From Cyanophora paradoxa (Eukaryota; Glaucocystophyceae; Cyanophorales; Cyanophoraceae), in contig QPMI01000178.1 in NCBI GenBank assembly GCA_004431415.1, positions 62,001 through 126,000 of the forward strand: DNA of 64,000 nucleotides, read 5' to 3'. Position numbers and translations under genes: made by a program. This document shows, piece by piece, positions 36,001 through 47,051 of this stretch. The first letter of the stretch is position 1. Every line of letters begins with the position of its first letter. A model generated the notes under the pieces. It ran no database searches, was not told the origin of the DNA, and worked only from the letters and a program-made list of their open reading frames with translations.

Positions 36001-38846
36001 CTGCCGCTCTTCGCGCAGTCGTCGAACTGCAGGTGCAGGAGGACCGACGTGCGCGGCGGGCCTTTGTTGATCGACTGCATGACGACCTCCTGCGCTGTCC
36101 ACGTGCCGCTCCATATCCAGAACTCTGCGAGCAGAACTCCGGACGCGAACGGCCGCCCCTGCGCAAAGCGAGATTTAAAATTCGGTATGTTTGATGTTTC
36201 AACTGATGTCTGACAATAATGTCTATTGGTCGATGTTTTATGTTCGCTGTGCGATATCGATGGACTCCGTGAAGGATTTAACATACCCATTCGTTCGGCT
36301 TGCCAATGTAGTTAGCGGTACGGGTGATGTTTTCTATCGCTTTGATCGACGTGCTTGTGATGAGGGCCCCGTTCAGGTACGCCTTCAAAGGGCTGAGTCC
36401 GGCACTGTCGGGGGCTCCGAACTCCAGCCACACGAACTGCCACTCGCCGACCTGCTCTCAGGCCTGTTAGGGATGGACGAATGTCACTTGTAAGTATAAT
36501 CATAAGTCGCGATTCAGTCCAAGATGAAGGAGGAGAATGCAGCCGCGGAACGCACGGCGATGCCGCTCGATGCACCCGTGAACACGTCGACGATGTCCGC
36601 GCGCGTCGAGCCCTGAAAAAGTTCGATTCGCAGCGCGAAAAAGCCGACCGCCACCTGGAAAAATGCGTGAAAAGCGGAGAAAGGGGGTGATCGATGTGAT
36701 TGAAGGAAAGGCAACGCACGGTGCACTGTGTACAGGCGCTGATTATCTGTCGCACGAACACGGCGGGGGTCTTATTCAGAGCGAAGCAAGTCAAATCCAG
36801 GCTGAAAGGCAGCACGCACGAAGGAGTCTAGGTTGTATTTCGTCGCCGTCGAAAGCGGATTGTAATTTCCGAAGTCAACAAGCACCGCGCCGTCGGCGGG
36901 GCGATGAAGGGACTTCATCCACATCTCAACCACGATGTTCCCTCCAAAGGTCATCGGAGGAATCGTCAGAGATCTAGGTCCGCGGGCGCCATTGTTCGTG
37001 CCAAGAACGACGGCTTACGTCGCGAAAAGCTCCCAAGTCACAAAACGCAAGTTCAAGTGCCAAAGCTAGAGAAAGCTTGGAGCTGACCGAGTGACGGCGA
37101 GTACGGCGGGGGGCAATCCACCATGTTGATGGGTCCCACGAACGTCCCCGTCCTTCCGTTCCCAGACTGAAGAAAACCCGCGCGACACGTTTCAGTTCGA
37201 GAAAACAAGCTTTCTAAGACGCTCGGCGGCCGCCCTGGGCCTAGGCCTCACCCGATCGCACAGAGTGCCTGCGCCGCACTCTTCAGCGCAGTCGGCGGTG
37301 TCCATACGGTAGTCCACGAGCCGGGGGCGGTCCGTTGGGAGGACCCCGTTCGCCGCGCCGAGGACCTCCTCGTCCGTGAGGACAGCAGTGTACCACCCGA
37401 AGAACGCCATTTGAGTGTCCAGAATGGTGTACTCTGTCTCGAGAGTAAAAATCGGATTATAATCAAGTCCTCAGAGACGCGCCACGAGAACTTCGGAAGG
37501 TTAGAGACCGTACCACTAGGAGAGTAGCCTGACCCTAGTCTTGAGTGGTACCATTGCTCTGCCGGCACGCAAACGTGCGATAATTATACATAGATAATCC
37601 AAAACAAACAACTAGGCAGTCGACTAGTGTTGCGAAAAGCTCGCACTGGATGCAATCGTGCCGCGACCCCCGAAAGCTCCGATGCGGATGCCGTTGCGAT
37701 AAAATGTAGCGGTGCCGCCCCCCCAGCTCACAGCGAAATGCTGCGTGCGCCGTCATCGTAGCCAAGAGCTCCCTTTGAAATAGCACAAGATAGTCACCGT
37801 CCATTCTCCCATCTGATTCGAAGATTTCAATTAAAACGACCGCAAGGATTTGCGAAACAGAGATACGCACCTCCATTCCGTAGGTGCCTGTCATTACAAC
37901 CTGGAAGTACGAGCCATCGCACAGCCAACTGAAAAGTTGAAAATAAGAAAACGTATTTGTTGCAGGAAGAATCCAACTGTTGTAGCAAGACGCAAGTTAA
38001 GAGCAGCTGTTGCAGCGCACCAGTTGAACAGGAAGGACGCATAGCCGGGTGCAAACAGCATCCCGTCGCCTTTCAAGACGCGCTCAGATGGTGTGGGTCT
38101 GCAGCCGCCTTCCTCTTCTGGGCAAAACCTTTCGGTTGCAAGGCTTATTAACTGAAGTCTGCGTCGTTAAACATTGCTATGATGCTGAAGGGCACACCAT
38201 ATTCCCCAGTGGGTGCCGCCTGATGGGTTCTGATCACGGCAGCCGAATCAACAGAACAGGTTAACGTTTAGACTGTCAGGCAGCCGCGACGAAGAACTGC
38301 ATGCGCAAGCTTAAGGCGCGCAAAACGCACATATTGATTCGAGAAGTGTATAATTTCTCTCCACCTTGTACGTACATGCACGCATCAGTGCGTGCTGCCA
38401 GCCGGGGGGGGGGGGGGGGGGGGGGGGTGGGGGGGGGGGGGGGGGGTGGAGGGGGGGGATTTCATCCCGCACCTTGATTGATACGATCCAACCTTCATCC
38501 TGCCGCACGCATTGCAATTGGTGCTCCCTCGTTTGTTTTACAAGTATGTCGGAGTTACGGAAACAAAGCGAACCAGAACATGATTGTGAAGTCCGAGCCC
38601 ACGGCAAAGTTTAGATTCACATAACCTACGATTCAAGGGTTCGTATTTCGATCAGCTCGTCCTCCGCTCTAGATCTACGGCACGCAAAAATATGAACCTC
38701 CGTTGAAATACGCGGCTGCAATTGAAGGGAGGTCATGCGGGCGCGAGAAGGACTTGGAACTGCTTATCAATATATGCAAGTGCATGCGCACCTCGGGCTG
38801 GCGGTGCCAGTGCGTTCGCGCCAGATTGAAGAAAGACAATGTACAT
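24016..38846 (-). CDS. Giant LamG / FN3 / Cys-rich repeat multi-pass surface protein
   Basis: Minus-strand gene of many short exons. A hydrophobic N-terminus (MYIVFLQSGANA, ATG at 38846) splices into AAYFNGG, then YVNLNFAVGSDFTIMFWFA (about 38605), a concanavalin-A/LamG-like start. A second LamG-like domain runs about 36950-35950 (VVEMWMKSL; GEWQFVWLEFGAPD; LAEFWIWSGTW). An FN3-like module follows (about 35830-35520). After a beta-rich stretch of unknown type come about 25 Cys-rich repeats from about 32130 to 26700 of the form CPPGT(Y/F)S..G...C..CP.G..S....C..C, matching GCC2/GCC3 (ephrin-receptor-like) repeats. The C-terminal part has hydrophobic spans (LLYRIVLFIAVGVAVLVIAA at about 26210; FAIAGLGLLVIAASFVVLQY at about 25890; CQMLLVFVALLHLAQ at about 24710), then a charged tail ending at 24016. 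A sensor or adhesin role is inference. It could be two genes, and the start is uncertain because the signal peptide from this ATG is short. Confidence 0.65.
38402..38459 (+). repeat. G homopolymer tract
   Basis: About 56 bases almost entirely G, interrupted by a few T/A, lying in a presumed intron of the minus-strand LamG gene (so poly-C in its transcript). Quadruplex-prone on the plus strand, and a likely site of assembly error. Confidence 0.9.
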
Positions 38847-41089
38847 CGCCAGAAGCGAAAAACGAATCAGCGCCTCGCGCGGTGCTCGCCCAGGCCGTCG
38901 AGGTCGTTTATAATTGCGCTCGCGACTCGGGCGAGATATCGAAGGCTCCAGCACACCCGTTTTCAGGGGCGGAGCGCTCGCGCTCCTCTGAAGCTTTCCA
39001 GATCCGTCGCACTGCAGCTGGCAGGCACAGCGAGGCTTCGATCGATATCCCTGTGGCTGCTGTTCACTATGTGCAAGGTTGTGGTTGAAATGGCCAGTAC
39101 CGAGTGGATATAAACCACGGTATGCGCACGTGCATGTGCCTGTGCATATGCATGTGGAAAAGCCCCAACGAACTGCAGCTGCTCCGCATGCGCAGCTTGA
39201 GTGCTGCTGCATGCGCGGGCAGCGCAGCTGCTCATGCTTGCCCTGCTCCCGCACGCTGCGCGCTGCCAGGGCTGTGTCTTCGCTGTGCATATGTCTGTGC
39301 ATACGTATATGCAATATGTATGTATACTGCTGGAAAATGCGCCGACCGTCGGACGTCGGCGCTAGATCGGAGCGTGCAGGACAAAGCAATGCGCAAGTGC
39401 ACCCCGGCCCCCGGGCTGCAAAAAGCGCGCTCTAGATCTCGACTTACCCTATGCCTATAGCTATAGCTAGTCGAATCGGCGACTGCTGCTGACGCTGCAA
39501 GCTTTGCTGTGTCCTTGGCTGATCATGAGACTCTCGACAGCCTGAGAGTCGTGCGCGTGCACATGTACAGAGCTTGCGCTACCTCTGCATATGCATCACC
39601 GATGTGATCATGAAACCAGACCTAGGAGCTCGAGGTCGATCGTTACGCGCGCGTGCCGATGTCAACGTTCGGCTAGCGCTAGGTGCGCGCTAGCTCTAGG
39701 CGCCGTAGTAGGCGGACGCGGCCCGCCGCAGCGCGGCAACGTCCGACGGTCCGGCCGCGGGGTCCGACGGTCACCAGGTCGACCGTCGGACGTCCGGGTC
39801 TGCTCAGACTCTGCTGCAGCCTCTAGCTGTGCGCTCACTGCGCTGCGCATGCATGGCCGTGCACGGCGTGCAGCAAGCTTGGCCCGGGGGCCGGGGCCCG
39901 CCGCCGGCCCGGTAGTGGGCCGGTACCGTAACTACCGCTACTACCCGGTACCGTAGAACCGGCAAGCTTCGCCAAGCTTGAACTTCGGAAGTGATCTTGA
40001 AGTGACTCAGTGAGCCAAGCTCATCAGCTTAAGCCTTGAAGCTTGGACCTAGGGCACTGGCCAGCGGCCCGGCCGAACAGCTGGCTGGCTGGTTTTGGAC
40101 CTTTAGGCTGGCCCAGCCGCCCGATTTGTTGACCAGCCGGGCCAGCCCTTTTCGGCTTTATCGGGCGGCCATCCGGTCGGCGACACTGGCTGGGGGGTCG
40201 GCTCCAGGCTAGGAGTGGGGCTTGAGGGGGTGGCTTGATTAGATCTACTGCTTACATTCTTACTGTGCACAATAAAACAGTTATAAAATCGTTTCTAAGA
40301 CACCAAGTTCATTTAACAACGGGGGCTCTGCGGCTGGTCGGCTGGCCAGCTGGCCTAGCCGAATTCGAATCTTCGGCTCGCAGCTGGAGGCTGGTTGCCA
40401 TGGCCAGCTGGCCGGCCAAGTTTTGGCTGGAAGCTGGCGGCCAGCCCCGGGCCGCTGGCAAGGCTTCGTCGGCTTGGGCTGGCCCGGCGGCCCGCTGGCC
40501 GAAGGGAGACCAGGCTGGCCATGGCCAGTGCCCTACTTGGACCCGGCCGCCGAACCAGTGAGGCGGCACTGAGGCCTACGACTCGGCTTAGAGTCGGCTA
40601 CGAGGCTAGGAGCCTGCTACTAGCCTGCTAGGTACCGCCAGAGGGCTTCCGGGCCGTTCCGGCCGCTCCGGCGGGAGGAGGCGGCGGCGCCGGCGCGGCG
40701 GCGCCGGGCCGCCGGCGAGTTACCGGTACCTAGCCCACTACCAAGTACCGCCGGACGGCCGAAAAATGATTCAAATGAAATGAAACCGGTGCAGGATGAG
40801 AAAAAACCATCATATGCATATGCAAAAAACAGGGGTTCGAAAAGCTCGTGCCGGGCCCGCGGGCCGCGGCCCGGCCCGCCGGGCCTGGCCGGGCTGGCCC
40901 CCGCCCGGGTCGGCGGCCCGGCGGCGGGCGGCCGCGGGGGCCGCCCGGGGGCGGCCCGCGCGGGGCCGACAGATCTAGAGTCCCAGCCTGGCAGCCTCCC
41001 AGCCTGAGTCCCAGGCCTAGGGCCGGCGCATGCAACCCAGCCTGCAGCTGCGGGGCGGCAGCTGCAGCGCGGGGCGCGCCGCGCCGCGC
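38847..41089. other. Gene-poor spacer with GGCCAGC-type low complexity
   Basis: Upstream of the giant surface gene. Bases 39100-39330 are rich in GCATATGC/GCGCATGC palindromes and 39720-39790 in CCGACGGTC words. Bases 40040-40560 are dominated by GCTGGCC/GGCCAGC/GGCTGG words. Bases 40640-40980 are GC-only palindromic. The open frames found here are low complexity and I do not accept any as a gene. Confidence 0.55.
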
Positions 41090-42105
41090 CCCTGCAGCGA
41101 GCCTACTAGGCTAGGCCTCGGAGCGCCCGCCCAACGGCGTGCGCGCAGGCCTGGTGGTCGCGATCGTTTCGAGCGCGGACCGCAACGCCGTGGACCGATG
41201 CGTGGAGATGCTGCAGCCAGAGCGGCTCCCGCCCCTCTTCCAGCAGCAGGCGCCGGCCCCGCCCCGCTCAGGGCGCCGCGCCGCCCCGCGCTGAAACGCA
41301 AGCGCGCGCGTGGCGGTGGCAGGTGATCGAGCCGAAGCCGCTGGCTGCCTACGTCCTCCTGCACGACCCGTCGGACCCGGCGTGCTCGTCTAATTATATA
41401 AGTGCCCCCCGCCCCTCCGCCCCGGCCCGGCCCCCGCGGCCGCCCGCTCGCGCCCTGTTCCGCCGCCACCGACGCCGACTCTGCCCTGGGGGTTCGCAGA
41501 TCTTGGCCGCGTGGCGCGGCTTCAAGAACCAGCAGCACTTCAAGTCGTGGTTCGCCGCCGGGCGCAAGGTCCGCTGCCCTAGGCTTCCCTTAACAACCAG
41601 CACCCCTCAGCAATCCCCATACCCCTCTCCACAGTGCCCCACGGACGCGCGCGAGGGCGTGATCGAGCCCCCCGCCGGCTCCAGCGATCCCCCCCGGTGC
41701 GCCGCGAGGGGTACCGTGTTCCGCGTCATGTACCTTTTTTTCTGATGCAGTACCCCTCTCAGGTACCTCCACAACTCCGTCGAGCGGCAAATGCGCGTCG
41801 TCGGCGACCTGGTCTTCCAGGTATCCCCCCTGCCTCGCATCCGCCCGGTCCCATACCGGCCCCGCCGGTTCGAGGGCGTACCCATCCCCCGCAGCTGGGT
41901 GATTACGAGACGGCGCTGACGCACTTCCGCCTCTCGGCCGCCGACTTTAAGCAGGACAAGGTGGGACCCCCTTCCTTCCCCCCCCCCCCCGCCTGTTCCG
42001 AGGGAGTTGCTTCCAGGTATGCCCCCCCCCCCCTGCCTCGCACCCGCCCGGTCCCCCCCCCCGGTTCTGCTCTAATCTTCTCTCTCCTCCGCAAATCAAG
42101 GTTGG
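41090..42105 (+). pseudogene. Decayed partial copy of TRAPPC8
   Basis: Direct-orientation copy of the TRAPPC8 segment at about 51960-53290. It includes VVSSADRNAVDRCVEMLQPERL, IEPKPLAAYVLLHDPSDPACSS, RGFKNQ...FKSWF, YLHNSVERQMRVVGDLVFQ, GDYETALTHFRLSAADFKQDK and the intervening introns. Parent bases of about 52300-52760 are missing. Small insertions relative to the parent include CGATCG at about 41159 and TTATATAA at about 41394. A stop codon and frameshifts break the frame after the Gln/Pro tract (about 41290). The 3' edge fades in a duplicated C-rich intron around 42000-42105. Retained introns show a DNA-level duplication. Confidence 0.85.
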
Positions 42106-42420
42106 GGCAGCAACGTGTATACCTATACGCAAATCAATTCATAGTTGATGATATCGATTGAGCGAAATTAATTATGTCGAAACGGACCGAAAAGCTACTC
42201 GAGCTCTGATTACAATTCTATCGCAATTCGCTAAAGAGCTCATCTGTATTCGAAAGAATGGGCTTCGAGAATGCTGCGATAGCGTGCACGTGCACGTGGG
42301 CTGGAGACGCTATAGCTAAGAGCTAATATTATGAGAGCCGTAAAACTACCAAGCTTGAAGGTGACAATTTATTCGCCTAATTCCGAAGTTCTAAGCAATC
42401 GAGGGCGATCAACTTCATGA

Positions 42421-44355
42421 TCAAGAGCGACGGACGAAGGCCGCGGCAGCAGCAGTGCATGCGAGGGCGGCCAAAGTGGCCCAGACAGACATGCCAGCGG
42501 CCGAGAAGGTGGGCGAGCTCGCCGAGAATGCTGGGACGTTCACCGTCGCAGCGGTCGACGTCGGCGTCCATTGGAATGCGTTCGCAAGGGTAAAGTCCTG
42601 CGGTTGTTTTAGGAAAGGGCTTCAAAGCGTGCACGTGCGAGAAGTGCTTTTACCTGGAATGCGCCTGAAACGCTCTTGATTTGGAGGTTATAGCCAGTGC
42701 CCTGAGCGAATTGAAGTAGTTCGCGCTTCGAATTCGTCTGCCGGTTGCAGTTCGCAGAAAACGGCGGCACGCCTGCCGACGTGGCACGGTAGCCGAGCCA
42801 TTTGCATCAGAGGCAGATGCGGAATGAGGTCCCGAGAGAAAAACGTGAACGCACGGAAGGCGATTTCAGTGCTGGAAACGATTCGCGGGTTCAGGGCAGG
42901 GCAGGACAAGCCGGTGGACGAGACGATAAGGATTGTGATGGGCTCTCCCACGGGAAAGCCTTCGCCAAAGAGCGAGACCTCTCCACCCGTCTGCGGTGCG
43001 AAAATAATTATGATCAGTTGTAAGTAGTCATTAATATATAGCGATTTATTCTCCAGCGCAAAAAGCTGCAATGCGCGCCGCAGGAGCTTGAATTACGGGG
43101 CGATCGAGTTTCGCGGTGTTGGTCTCATCGAACTGGAGAGCGACTCCCGGCACGCCGGCGCTGATGCCCTGAACGATGATGCGCGTGATGTTGATTTTCT
43201 GGCGCATCGTATAAGTATATATATTCAGCATGGAAAACACCACATTGTAATTGTGCAGATACAGACCTTGTGGATGGCGGGAACCGGCTTGGCAGTCGGC
43301 GTGGGAGCCGCGGCCGAAGCCGGCATTGTTGGGGTCGGCGCGGGAGGGCTGCTCGTGCTGGGCGATATCGACGGCGACGGGGTCGCACTGTCGATGGCCG
43401 GCGTGGATGGCGACGGCGACGGGGTCGCACTGTCCGGCGTGGAGGGCGCCGGCGTCGGCGTCACACTGTCCGGCGTGGAGGGCGCCGGCGTCGGCGTTGC
43501 ACTGTCCGGCGTGGAGGATGACGGGCTCGGGCTCGGGCTCGGGCTGGGCGACGGTGACGGCGACGCCGTCTCCGAACTGACGCACACATTGCTGACGTTG
43601 ACGAGCGGCTCCAGGCAGCGGCAGCTGGGTCGCTTTTCGGTGTCCAGAAGGCGCCGCACGGCATTGTAGACTCCGGGAGTGAAGGTGAAGTCGGTGATTA
43701 TCTCCTGGTTGGCGGTGCAGTTGCTCTTGAGGCACTGCTCTCGCCCATTGTGCGCGACAAAGGTGCCATCGGTGCACGTGAAGCAGTAGTCGCCGTTTGA
43801 AGCACCGTTCACATCGTACTTGTACTCCCGGTCGGCGCACGCGCGAGTAGTAGCCTCCCCAGGAGCCTTATTGGCGATCGATGTTGCGGTGACGAACTCG
43901 CGCGTGCGGGATGATCGCTGTTTGGGGCGCGAGGCGACGTCGACGGTCGCGTCTGGTTGCGAGTTCATGATCAAAAAGAGGAATTTCGAATTTCATGGAA
44001 GTATAATTTGTATAAATGCATGTCACGCACGCGGCGCCTTTGCAGGCACATCGCGATCGAAGACCGCTGTAACGCCCGAGCTCGCATGCGGAACGACGTG
44101 CACGTTCACACCCGTGAACTCCGACGAGCTTCTGTCGACGTCGATAACGCATTTCGGGTGCTGGAACCCTACCGCCGCGTCACTAGTACTGCTCGGGACG
44201 GTGGATGCGGCAGACAGCAGCCCCAGCTGCAGCAAAGCTGCTAACAGTAAGAATACAGCCACAGCACTGGTGGAGCAAGTTGCCGCTCGTGCAGACTCTC
44301 TCTGAGAAGCGTTCGGCGGCCGCGGATGCATCATCTTTGAGGTCAAAGCTCGCAT
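42421..44355 (-). CDS. Secreted Ser/Pro-rich, Cys-containing protein with IPT-like segment and C-terminal anchor
   Basis: The ATG at 44355 begins a protein with a clear hydrophobic signal segment (CSTSAVAVFLLLAALLQLGLLSAAS). Later exons carry a Cys-containing region (YCFTCTDGTFVAHNGREQC, CRCLEPLVNVSNVCVS, about 43590-43830). A mucin-like linker of Ser-Pro and Thr-Pro repeats follows (about 43300-43570), then a segment near 43010-42690 with GGEVSLFGEGFPVG, which resembles an IPT/TIG beta-sandwich. The last exon ends in AAGMSVWATLAALACTAAAAAFVRRS and a TGA at 42423-42421, suggesting a membrane anchor or GPI signal. No named family recognised. Ser/Pro-rich linkers of this kind are typical of O-glycosylated or hydroxyproline-containing wall proteins; that is inference here. 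The 5' end faces the prolyl-hydroxylase-like gene across 3.1 kb. Exon joins between 43030 and 43300 are approximate. Confidence 0.65.
43380..43565 (-). repeat. Coding minisatellite (STPDSxTPTPAP units)
   Basis: Tandem units of about 33-36 bp (plus-strand unit resembling CACTGTCCGGCGTGGAGGGCGCCGGCGTCGGCG) encode STPDS(A/V)TPTPAP-like repeats in the Pro-rich linker, next to a run of Ser-Pro dipeptides. Unit multiples of 3 keep the frame, so copy number can vary without breaking the protein. Confidence 0.85.
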
Positions 44356-45202
44356 ACTGGGGTGTATAACTGCAGCTACGCGCTTTCTTTTGAACTTGCA
44401 ATTGGCATGCGCATGCGCAACTTTCGGCCGCCCGCCGCCTGGGCCCCGGGATCGAGCTCCCGGCTCCTTAGTAGTACCGCCGCACTACCGCGGGTCCGAC
44501 GGTCCCACCGTCACCGGGAATATTAATGGTCCGACCCGTCGACGTCCGGCCTGGATCCGAAGTTGCGCCCGGTGCGGCGGTGCCCAGGTAGCCCATGGCC
44601 AGCACTGCCCAGTGCCCAGTGCCCGGCGGCCCACTGCCCAGCAGCCAACTGGCAGCTGCCAGCTGCAGGCACTGCGCATGCACATGTACAGCTGCAGTGA
44701 CTGCAGCACTCTGGCACTGCGCGGCGCCGGCGTGACGCCGGCGTCCCCCCGGCTCCCCCGGGTCCGCGCGGCCGGACCCGGGAGCCGCCGGACCGCGCCG
44801 GCAGTTCCGAAGTTCCAGCTGCAGCCTGCAGGCTGCAGCCTGCAATGGCCCTGCATGCACTGGCCGGGTCTGGCCCTGCAGCCTGCTGCTGCTGAGCCTG
44901 CAGGCTGCAGGCTGCAGCTGCCGCGCGCAGTACGTATACTGTAAGGCTATTATGTTAGACGGGCAGAAAGTTAGACGCGGCCGGATAGACGAGATAGACA
45001 CGGATAGAACCATCTCGTTCTAAAGAGGGTATACCATAGTACCGCTTGTATGGAGCGAGTCCGAGCGACCAGCAGTTCGTCAAAACTTTGCCACGTCTAT
45101 ATATTGTGGTGGGTGGGCAAACCCAGCCTTACTTCGGACTCTCTCGAATCTCGAATCTCGATCCAGGAATTCGAAGAGAAACCGGAACTCCGCATCATCG
45201 CA

Positions 45203-45446
45203 TACTGTAGAACTAGAAATATTTAGTGGGCTGCATATTTATAGTACTAAAAGTTTTTGGGCGATCTACTAAATATTTCTCGCCTGCTAAAGCCGAGAAT
45301 TTGTAGGGGTAGCCCCGTCTCCGCCATACAAAAGCCCTGCGAAGGCTGCATGACCTACTAAACATTTACCAGCTGCTAAAGTGGCAGTTTTGGCGAAGTA
45401 CTAATTATTTTCCTGTACTAAATTAACTAGTTCTACATGTACAGTA
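45203..45446 (+). mobile_element. MITE-like element, family A copy 1
   Basis: About 244 bp with terminal inverted repeats. The left end is TACTGTAGAACTAG. The complement of the right end is TACTGTACATGTAGAACTAG, the same TIR with ACATGT added. Both ends abut TA. The interior is AT-rich with CTAAATATT motifs and no open frame. A second copy in opposite orientation lies at 62231-62475. Small size, TIRs and lack of coding suggest a non-autonomous DNA transposon. A TA target site would fit Tc1/mariner-like or related families, but this is not proven. Confidence 0.75.
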
Positions 45447-46824
45447 CTAGTATGCCATGATGCATGCAGAGTCGTTGCAGACTGGCATGCAGATCTGGAG
45501 TCATTGCAGACTGATGCAGTAGCACTGGCAAGTTGTGGCAACCAGTCACTGAGTCATGTTATCATTATCGTCATCATGGCATGCGCTGTGGCATGCACTG
45601 CGGGAGTAGGGCACACCTGGGCACTGGCCGGCGGCAAAGCCGGCTAGCTCGCCGGCCAGTTTGGGCCAGGGGGCGACGGGCTAGGCGGCCGAAACCCTGG
45701 CTTGCCAAGGGGTTTTGCCGGCTTTCCATGGCTTGCCTTCCAAGTCATCAAGCCCCGGGCTTGCAATCGAGCCAGCGAACGAAAATTTGGTGAAGTTAGC
45801 GCGAGCCGCACCAAGCCAGATCAAGCCGCGCTGGCCACGGGTACCATAGTAACTGGCAAGCCGCTGCCAAGCCAGCCGAAATTTTGGAGCCGCCTAGCCG
45901 CTAGGGCCAGCCCCGGTGCAAGGACTTGAGGACTAATCTGTTCAACCGTTGAACGTCAACGGTTAGTAAAAGTTAATTAAACCGGAATTCGAAGAGAAAC
46001 CGCGCGGCCGGAAGTTCCGGAAGTTGAACCGGAACTCCGCAGTGTCCGGCGCCGGACCAGCGGATCCCGAATCCGGATCCGGAGTCGACGTCCGGAGTCC
46101 AGACTCCGGACTGCACACGTCCCACAGCTCGTTTTTTTTACCGGTCGACCCAACACGGCGAGTATATATATCCGGTTTTCCTTAAAATTCCCCGCGGGTA
46201 TTTGGAATTCCCCGTATGTCACACAGTCACGTGCACACTCAGTGACTGTGACTGTCTGCAGCTGACGCCGCCTGACGGTCACTGGGTCCGGACTCCGGAT
46301 CATCGGGTCGATATTACCGGTACTACGTATACGGAAGCCCGGCGGTACCCGGTACTACTGGGCCGGTAGGTCCGGTTACTTTGTTAGACTCCGGTACTAG
46401 TATCCGCCGGTCACGTGCACGGCGCAGTGAGTAGTACTGAGTACTAGTGAGTAGTAGTAACTTTACTAGTGAGTCCCTAGTGACTCATGATCAACAAGTG
46501 ACTACTACTGACTAGTAGTGAAAAACACTATATACCAGTGACTTGGTTTTTTTTATTTTGCGGTGAATTACCGGCCACAAATCGACCGGACACCGCCGTC
46601 ACACCGGACGTCGACCGGGCGTTGGGGCCGGGCGGCCCGGCCCCGGGCCGGGCCGGCCGGGCCCCACAAATATCATTTTAATGCAGCCGCTGACTCGCGC
46701 TGAGCCTCCAGTCAATTTAAGCAGTCCAAGACTCCAAGTTGAACGGTACAACAGACTACAGTCTAGCTGATCATGAGTCTACAGTCAACTGTCTACATAC
46801 AGACTCTACAGAGTCAGAACAGTA

Positions 46825-47051
46825 TACGTAGGACGACTTAAATTGCCGCGAAGTAAAATTGCCGAATTCGCCCAAAACCGGAATATTGCCGTGGCGATAA
46901 ATTGCCGAATTCAGCTGCAGGCTTTCGCTCTATGGCGGCCTAAGAAAACCCCTACCCCAAGCAACATTGCCGATGCTTAGGATTTCCGAATTCGGCCTCT
47001 CAGCAATTCACGACTATTTAAAACTACGTCTAAAAAAGCCGTCCTACAGTA
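46825..47051 (+). mobile_element. MITE-like element, family B copy 1
   Basis: About 227 bp, homologous along its length to 61213-61441. The left end TACGTAGGACGACTT and the complement of the right end (TACTGTAGGACGGCTT) form a slightly decayed inverted repeat. The interior has several AAATTGCCG(AATTC) words in both orientations and no open frame. TA borders both ends. Confidence 0.75.

Noticed and set aside
39591-40631. Open frames in the 39.6-40.6 kb spacer
   Set aside because: They are products of GGCCAGC/CCGACGGTC low-complexity DNA with no domain or codon signal.
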